This document shows, one piece after another, positions 33,868 to 37,686 of a stretch of 37,686 bases of DNA (positions within the stretch are counted from its first letter, which is position 1; every line of letters begins with the position of its first letter). Origin of the DNA: Tardiphaga sp. (lineage in GTDB: Bacteria > Pseudomonadota > Alphaproteobacteria > Rhizobiales > Xanthobacteraceae); assembly GCF_028290785.1 (NCBI RefSeq), contig NZ_JAQGJD010000220.1, positions 1 through 37,686 of the forward strand, read 5' to 3'. The notes beneath the pieces are model-generated. The model saw nothing but the letters and a program-made list of their open reading frames with translations, ran no database searches and was not told where the DNA came from. A program made the position numbers and the translations under genes.

Positions 33868-35294
33868 TGCGCAGTTCCTGCTTGGCCCGCCTCGAAGGTG
33901 ACAACAAGGGAGCACGGCGCCGGGCCGTCATAGGAGACCTGACCGGCCGATCCCTCGGCCCGCGCCAACCCCTGCAGGCGCATCAACGCGTGGACGACTT
34001 CCAGCATCACGATGTCCGCGATGTACTTTCCAAAGCAGCGCCGCGGCCCGAACCCGAAATGGAAGTAGCTTTCGATCGGCCGTTCGCGAAAGGCTGAAGG
34101 GTCCGGAAACGCGTCGGCATCGAACATGGCTGCAAGCGGCGGCGCGATGATGCGCGTCCCCGCCGGCACCAGCCGCGCCCGCGGCGTGCCGTTGGCGATG
34201 ATGGTGTCGCGGGGGCAATCGCGCACCAGCAACGGCAGCATCGGTCGGAACCGCAGCGCTTCGTAGATCCATTGCCGCAGGGCATCCCGGCACGGCGCGA
34301 CGTCGGGAGGACGGCCCTGCTCAGCCAGGTCCAGTCGTCCGGACAGCTCGCGCGCGCGCTGCAGGGCGTCGTGACGTTCCAGCAACTGGTCGACGGCCTG
34401 CGCGGTCGCACGGACGATGGTGGCGCCGCCGGTGGCGATCAGGCCGGTTAGATAGCGCCGGATCCAGTCCTCGTCGAACCATGCCGGGCCGGACGCGTCG
34501 TGACGCCGCAGCAGCCGTCCCAACAAGGTTGGCGGTGAATTCCTCGATGCGTGGTTGGCGCCGGCTTTCTCGGCCTCGAAATGCTCTTTCAATTGCCGGG
34601 TCAGACCGACCATGTCGTCGCGGGAGTTGAGCCACGCTTGCGACCCCACAGGGGGATCGACCATGATGATGCCGGCCAGGTCACGCATCGCGCGTGCCAT
34701 CAGCTTCTCGTCGCCCGCCAGCGGCGCGACGCCGAAATAGTCGTGGAAGATCCTGACCATCACCGGTTCAGCCAGATCGGCGACCACGTCGATGCGCCCG
34801 GTCGCGGCCAGGGCCCCGATGCGGGACCGGCAGACATCGGCGGCGATGATCCGGATCGCGGCCAGATCGGTCGCCGGTTCAACGGCGCTCTGCAACATGG
34901 CTCTTTCACGGTCGTGCTGCCCACGCCAGTCGACCGTCATCAGGAACGGCCCCCACGGCATTCCCGGCGTGATGCTGTCACTGAGCACGAAGTCATCGAA
35001 GCGCTCGAGCACCTCGCGGACTTCCCGTGCTTTGGTCACGACCAGTACATTGCCGACGCGCATGGCCGGCCGCACCGCGCGCAGGACGGCAAAGACAATT
35101 TTGAGAATCCACAGATGCGACAGGACGTAGCAGGACAGCCGGTACTGCTGGCTCTGGCGAAAATGGCGCAGGGACTCGGCAAGCGCTTCCAGCGGGTTGG
35201 CGCGGGAGGTCGATGATGCGTGCCGCGCGGCTGTGCTGCTATCGGGCATCTCGACATCCGATGGATTGGCGGTTTCGAGGCTGCCCTCGTTCAC
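33864..35294 (-). CDS. Cytochrome P450, lacking the usual I-helix acid
   Basis: 476 residues from GTG 35294, chosen because GAGGA lies seven bases upstream and the codon overlaps the stop of a small upstream gene; ATG 35249 is the alternative. The heme-binding loop HFGFGPRRCFGKYIAD (Cys ligand C420) and the K-helix YEALRFRP (ExxR) are intact. In the I-helix the oxygen-activating segment reads IATGGATIVRA: the threonine is kept but the aspartate or glutamate normally just before it is alanine. P450s lacking this acid often use peroxides or rearrange peroxides instead of reducing oxygen, which would suit an operon ending in a peroxidase. No ferredoxin or reductase is encoded nearby. Confidence 0.88.
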   Translation of the reverse strand: MNEGSLETANPSDVEMPDSSTAARHASSTSRANPLEALAESLRHFRQSQQYRLSCYVLSHLWILKIVFAVLRAVRPAMRVGNVLVVTKAREVREVLERFDDFVLSDSITPGMPWGPFLMTVDWRGQHDRERAMLQSAVEPATDLAAIRIIAADVCRSRIGALAATGRIDVVADLAEPVMVRIFHDYFGVAPLAGDEKLMARAMRDLAGIIMVDPPVGSQAWLNSRDDMVGLTRQLKEHFEAEKAGANHASRNSPPTLLGRLLRRHDASGPAWFDEDWIRRYLTGLIATGGATIVRATAQAVDQLLERHDALQRARELSGRLDLAEQGRPPDVAPCRDALRQWIYEALRFRPMLPLLVRDCPRDTIIANGTPRARLVPAGTRIIAPPLAAMFDADAFPDPSAFRERPIESYFHFGFGPRRCFGKYIADIVMLEVVHALMRLQGLARAEGSAGQVSYDGPAPCSLVVTFEAGQAGTAQ

Positions 35295-35380
35295 GGGGCG
35301 ATCCTCGGCAAAGGACGTGGCCCGTAACCTCCGCGTTTGGCGACAGGTTTCGTCCCCGTTGTGCTGGATTTTCGAACCAT
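35291..35380 (-). CDS. 29-residue basic peptide, first gene of the P450/DyP operon
   Basis: Read leftward, ATG 35380 has an excellent ribosome binding site (GGGAGGA, seven bases away). It opens a 30-codon frame whose TGA overlaps the GTG start of the P450 gene by four bases. The product begins MVRKSSTTGTKPVAK and ends RGGYGPRPLPRIAP: seven Arg/Lys, no acidic residue, five glycine or proline pairs and a single tyrosine. It may be a short precursor peptide modified by the P450 or peroxidase, a small partner protein, or only a leader peptide that sets P450 translation. Nothing in the sequence decides among these, but the start signal and overlap are too good to ignore. Confidence 0.5.
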   Translation of the reverse strand: MVRKSSTTGTKPVAKRGGYGPRPLPRIAP

Positions 35381-35629
35381 GGAACGTCCTCCCTCGGGCA
35401 TGACGCTTAATATCATACCAGTAGCACAGGATTCTTTGCGGACCACAATTTTGAAGAACTCCCCGCCGGGCCTTGGCGGCGGGGTAGAGCCGGCGCATAG
35501 CGCAAAAGTTCACACGCTTTGGGCCGGGCTTGCTGCAATGCTACGCAAGGGTACTGCCGTACATATGTGAAGCAGCTCACAGACACCGCTTTTTCTTGTT
35601 CGTATGTTTCGCCCAACGGAGGGGCGACG
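35381..35629. promoter_or_regulatory. Divergent promoter region between the peptide/P450 operon and a CRP-controlled gene
   Basis: Leftward, TATGAT (35417-35412) lies about 25 bases beyond the ribosome site of the peptide gene and may be its -10 element; no good -35 is seen. CCCCGCC (35461-35467) pairs with GGCGGGG (35478-35484), a GC-rich hairpin that may insulate the two directions. Rightward lies the CRP-type promoter described separately. Confidence 0.4.
35566..35608 (+). promoter_or_regulatory. Class II CRP-type promoter (perfect TGTGA-N6-TCACA)
   Basis: TGTGAAGCAGCTCACA (35566-35581) is a perfect CRP consensus palindrome. TATGTT at 35603-35608 makes a -10 element, placing transcription start at about 35615. 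The palindrome centre (35573.5) is then exactly 41.5 bases upstream, the spacing at which CRP activates as a class II regulator. The resulting 15-base leader holds GGAGG and the ATG at 35630. Confidence 0.7.
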
Positions 35630-35980
35630 ATGCGACCAACTGCCGATCAACAGCTTGCTATCGAAGCCATGCTCAACAACCTGCTGGGCGCACAGAACTA
35701 CGACCGGTTGTGCCTTGGCATGAAGGTGGAAGGCATGGACGAGGACGTGCTTTACGTCTTTGTCTCGGACGAAAGCCGTGCCGCGGAAATCGAGGCCGAT
35801 CACTCCGATGATTTTGCCGTGGCAGCGCAACACGTGCTCAACCGGCCGGTTCGATGCGTCAACGTCGTGCCGCTGGATTTCTCGAGTGTATCGGTGCCGC
35901 ACTCCAGCGCAGGGTCTGCGCGTGACCTTCCCGCACCGCGATCGCCGCTGCGTCCCGACGTGGCTCCAAGCCGACCTTAG
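35630..35980 (+). CDS. Small hypothetical protein under CRP-type promoter
   Basis: 116 residues from ATG 35630 with GGAGG seven bases upstream. No family is recognised. The first 85 residues look like a folded alpha/beta domain (QQLAIEAMLNNLLGAQNYDR, LCLGMKVEGMDEDVLYVFV, DDFAVAAQHVLN, VRCVNVVPLDFS). The last 30 are proline- and serine-rich and probably disordered. No signal peptide or membrane segment is seen. The strong CRP-like promoter and the nearby regulator imply a role in a condition-specific response. Confidence 0.7.
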   Translation: MRPTADQQLAIEAMLNNLLGAQNYDRLCLGMKVEGMDEDVLYVFVSDESRAAEIEADHSDDFAVAAQHVLNRPVRCVNVVPLDFSSVSVPHSSAGSARDLPAPRSPLRPDVAPSRP

Positions 35981-36022
35981 GACGCAGGCGACTGCCCGCC
36001 ATTGTCCCGCGATCAGGCGCAT

Positions 36023-36044
36023 GCCGCCCGTTCATTCGGGCGGC
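36023..36044. terminator. 8-bp hairpin between convergent genes
   Basis: GCCGCCCG (36023-36030) and CGGGCGGC (36037-36044) pair perfectly around a six-base loop. The stop codon of the leftward gene lies at the loop. There is no T-run on either side. Its position between two convergent small genes fits a bidirectional transcript end. Confidence 0.55.
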
Positions 36045-36319
36045 AGATCAGATCGCGGGATCATGCGTCCATCGCCCCGCAGGTGCTTGGATTGCAGGTG
36101 CTTGGGTTGTACGCCGTTTCGATCATCCAGAAGCTTGATGAAGGCAGAGGCCTTGAGGCGTTCGAGGTCGCGTTCCCCCGTTGCGGCGCGCGCCAGGAGA
36201 TGCTCGGCGATCTCAAGCGCCGAAATCGTTTTTTGCATCGCAAACCGCTGGTCTTCGACGATCTCATCGAGGGCACGGCGCAGCATGGCCAATGTGGATG
36301 TATCCGTCGGCCCTGCCAT
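36032..36319 (-). CDS. Small helical hypothetical protein
   Basis: 95 residues from ATG 36319, which overlaps the stop of the preceding gene (TGATG); a GTG at 36322 is an alternative. The sequence is mostly helical (LAMLRRALDEIVEDQRFAMQ, ALEIAEHLLARAATGERDLE), then a basic, probably flexible tail (KHLQSKHLRGDGRMIPR). No membrane segment or cysteine is present. It is translationally coupled to the small membrane protein upstream, so the two probably act together. Function unknown. Confidence 0.6.
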   Translation of the reverse strand: MAGPTDTSTLAMLRRALDEIVEDQRFAMQKTISALEIAEHLLARAATGERDLERLKASAFIKLLDDRNGVQPKHLQSKHLRGDGRMIPRSDLPPE

Positions 36320-36531
36320 CACTTAGGTTGCCCGCCGGCGCCGGCCGATTGAAGCGTCGCAGTCCGGTGCAAGACGGGCGCTGCGTCTCGCTCCCAGGAC
36401 TTTGCGGCAGGAACGACAACGAAAACCGTGGCGGCACCAAGGGTGACAGCATAAGCGACGATCATCCCGATGATCAGCCGCCGATAGGTGAGGCGGTAGG
36501 CCTGTTCCAGTTCGTCGATGGACGGCATCAT
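36319..36531 (-). CDS. Small single-span membrane protein
   Basis: 70 residues from ATG 36531, chosen for AGGAG six bases upstream; earlier in-frame ATGs (36561, 36546) lack a site. A short charged N-terminus (PSIDELEQAYRLTYRRL) precedes one membrane helix (IIGMIVAYAVTLGAATVFVV, about 19-40) and an outward tail. It is preceded by a CRP-type site and followed without gap by the helical protein gene. Function unknown. Confidence 0.6.
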   Translation of the reverse strand: MMPSIDELEQAYRLTYRRLIIGMIVAYAVTLGAATVFVVVPAAKSWERDAAPVLHRTATLQSAGAGGQPK

Positions 36532-36556
36532 TGGGACTCCTGCCATTGCAGGGGCA

Positions 36557-36599
36557 TCCATAGCGGCAACCGCAGCGCACGAGTATGAACCGCTTCACA
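36557..36599 (-). promoter_or_regulatory. Second CRP-type promoter (one mismatch)
   Basis: On the minus strand TGTGAAGCGGTTCATA (36599-36584) matches TGTGA-N6-TCACA with one mismatch. It shares its first eight bases with the site at 35566. A TATGGA at 36562-36557 begins exactly 37 bases after the first T, as TATGTT does at the other promoter. It puts the centre 41.5 bases before a start at about 36550 and 19 bases before the ATG of the small membrane protein. Confidence 0.55.
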
Positions 36600-36624
36600 C
36601 TCTGGAAGCGGCGCCTCAGGTAGC

Positions 36625-37344
36625 CTAGGCCGAATGGCCACTCTCGGCCACCGCCGCAAGTGCCGCGGCGTCCAGGATCAGGACGGAGCCATGTTCGAGG
36701 CGGACCCACTCGCTCGCGGCCCAGGCTCGCAATTGCTTGTTGATGCTTTCTCTGGACATGCCGACCATTTCGCCGATCTCTTGCTGGGTGATCGCGATCG
36801 GCCGCCCGGCGGGCGTCGGTGGCCGCCGGGCGGCCAGGCCGATCAGCACGCCTGCCAGCCGACCGGGCAGGTCCTGCAGGATGACGTGCTCGATCTGTTC
36901 GCTGCTCCAGCGCAGCCGCGCGCACAGCAGATTGATAAACTTCATGGAGAGCGAGGGCTGCTGCCGGAGAAACGGGAGGAAATCGCGGCGATCGAGGACC
37001 ACCAGCTCGCAATTCGAATGGGCGGTTGCATCCGTCGTTCGAGGGCCGCCATCGAGCAGGGCAATCTCGCCGAAGATCTCCCCCTTGCCGATGATATTCA
37101 GAATGGCGCTGCGTCCCTCGACGGACGATATGCTCATCTTCACCGACCCGCTGGCGACCGCAAACAGGCAGTTGCCGGCGTCACCTTTGGCGAAGACCGT
37201 GGCGCCACGCTTGAAATTTCGGGTACTGGCATAGCGGCACAGCTGGTCGAGCGCCGCAGGCTCGAGTTCGCAAAAGAAATGGTGTTCGCGTAGCACGGAG
37301 AATCTGGGGGGCGCTGGAGAGCTCTCACCGTTCTTATCAGGCAT
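36625..37344 (-). CDS. CRP/FNR-family regulator, CRP-like
   Basis: 239 residues from ATG 37344; the frame extends to TTG 37389 but that stretch is less protein-like. The cyclic-nucleotide-binding domain has the phosphate-binding cassette GEIFGEIALLDGGPRTTDA, with R102 and T103 at the cAMP-phosphate positions of E. coli CRP (Arg82, Ser83). No cysteine cluster of FNR type is present. The helix-turn-helix ITQQEIGEMVGMSRESINKQ carries R198, E199 and K203 where CRP uses Arg180, Glu181 and Arg185 to read TGTGA. Matching TGTGA palindromes stand in front of two neighbouring transcription units, one directly downstream. It probably activates them in response to cAMP or a related signal. Confidence 0.88.
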   Translation of the reverse strand: MPDKNGESSPAPPRFSVLREHHFFCELEPAALDQLCRYASTRNFKRGATVFAKGDAGNCLFAVASGSVKMSISSVEGRSAILNIIGKGEIFGEIALLDGGPRTTDATAHSNCELVVLDRRDFLPFLRQQPSLSMKFINLLCARLRWSSEQIEHVILQDLPGRLAGVLIGLAARRPPTPAGRPIAITQQEIGEMVGMSRESINKQLRAWAASEWVRLEHGSVLILDAAALAAVAESGHSA

Positions 37345-37686
37345 ACCCAGTATTCCCACACTTCGCTCCGGCACTCGGTCGATCGCCAATCGGTCCAGAG
37401 GCTCTCGGCTGACCGGCCCGGCAGACCCGGCCTTACACTAATGCCACCTTGCGTTTGGACTCAACAGGGCTCCTCGGAGAGGAGCGAAATGGTGCGATGT
37501 GGCGCGCGTGCATGATAAAACGCTTCGAAGGCTGAACGTAAAATAGACCGGAACTTGCACCCTCCTTATCTCGGAGGGTCTGCTGAGACGGCTATCTGGG
37601 TCGCGGCTATCCGTTCAGGCGCCGCCACTTGGTCTGAGGCCAATCTCACAGCGGGAGGCGATCGCATTCTGAATTCGTGAGCGAGC
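37345..37686. other. No gene seen; two hairpins
   Basis: This stretch upstream of the CRP-like gene has no convincing coding frame. GCTCCTC (37469-37475) pairs with GAGGAGC (37479-37485), and ACCCTCC (37559-37565) pairs with GGAGGGT (37573-37579); neither has a T-run. They may mark the end of a gene beyond the window or lie in the leader of the regulator. No TGTGA palindrome is seen here, so autoregulation is not evident. Confidence 0.4.

Noticed and set aside
35499-35514. TGTGA half-site on the minus strand upstream of the P450 operon
   Set aside because: The second half (GCGCT) matches poorly and no TATG element lies 37 bases downstream, so CRP control of the P450 operon is not supported.
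1-37686. CRISPR arrays or tandem repeats
   Set aside because: No regularly spaced direct repeats were seen on reading the window; only short inverted repeats were found.

Overview
The window reads as chromosomal DNA of a GC-rich alphaproteobacterium of the Rhizobiales, most likely Bradyrhizobium or a close relative (Rhodopseudomonas, Afipia). This is inferred from overall GC, codon use, the DUF2778 wall enzyme, the zinc-ribbon/cyclase/ATPase/TPR protein and the density of aromatic-catabolism genes. No rRNA or intact tRNA is present to confirm it.

Left edge (1-2147): scar of mobile DNA. A tyrosine integrase runs off the left end. A 17-base copy of a tRNA-Ser 3' end follows (probable attachment site), then a tRNA-like relic, then an open frame joining a defence-type N-terminal segment to most of a P27-family terminase small subunit.

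2148-6046: a three-gene molybdenum hydroxylase operon of the PaoABC (YagTSR) aldehyde oxidase type. 6188-17598: a LacI-family repressor diverges from a ten-gene catabolic operon: amidohydrolase, beta-hydroxyacid dehydrogenase, intradiol ring-cleavage dioxygenase, FAD-linked oxidase, a complete sugar-type (CUT2) ABC importer, YciI-like protein and VOC protein. A perfect 11-bp hairpin follows the binding-protein gene. 17610-22736: a second catabolic locus. A leftward operon holds a frameshifted TctC-type binding protein, a second beta-hydroxyacid dehydrogenase, a Gfo/Idh/MocA oxidoreductase and a GntR regulator. It diverges from a carboxymuconolactone-decarboxylase-family gene and an amidohydrolase_2 gene. 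The intergenic region carries a 10-bp inverted repeat that is a good operator candidate.

22737-26993: accessory stretch with two unknown genes, a Tlde1/DUF2778 protein, a membrane cytochrome b-like protein paired with a Tat-exported intradiol-dioxygenase-like protein, and relics of an SRAP gene and an IS66 transposase. 26994-30197: a 1067-residue class III cyclase/ATPase/TPR protein.

Right end (30245-37344): two striking arrangements. (1) A leftward run of four genes, each start overlapping the previous stop by 4 bases: a previously unlisted 29-residue basic peptide, a cytochrome P450 lacking the usual I-helix acid, a seven-helix membrane protein of unknown function, and a DyP-type peroxidase. 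(2) A CRP-like regulator surrounded by three small unknown genes. Two promoters there carry a TGTGA-N6-TCACA site (one perfect, one with a single mismatch), each centred 41.5 bases before the start predicted from a TATG-type -10 element. This is the geometry of class II CRP activation and points to a compact local regulon.
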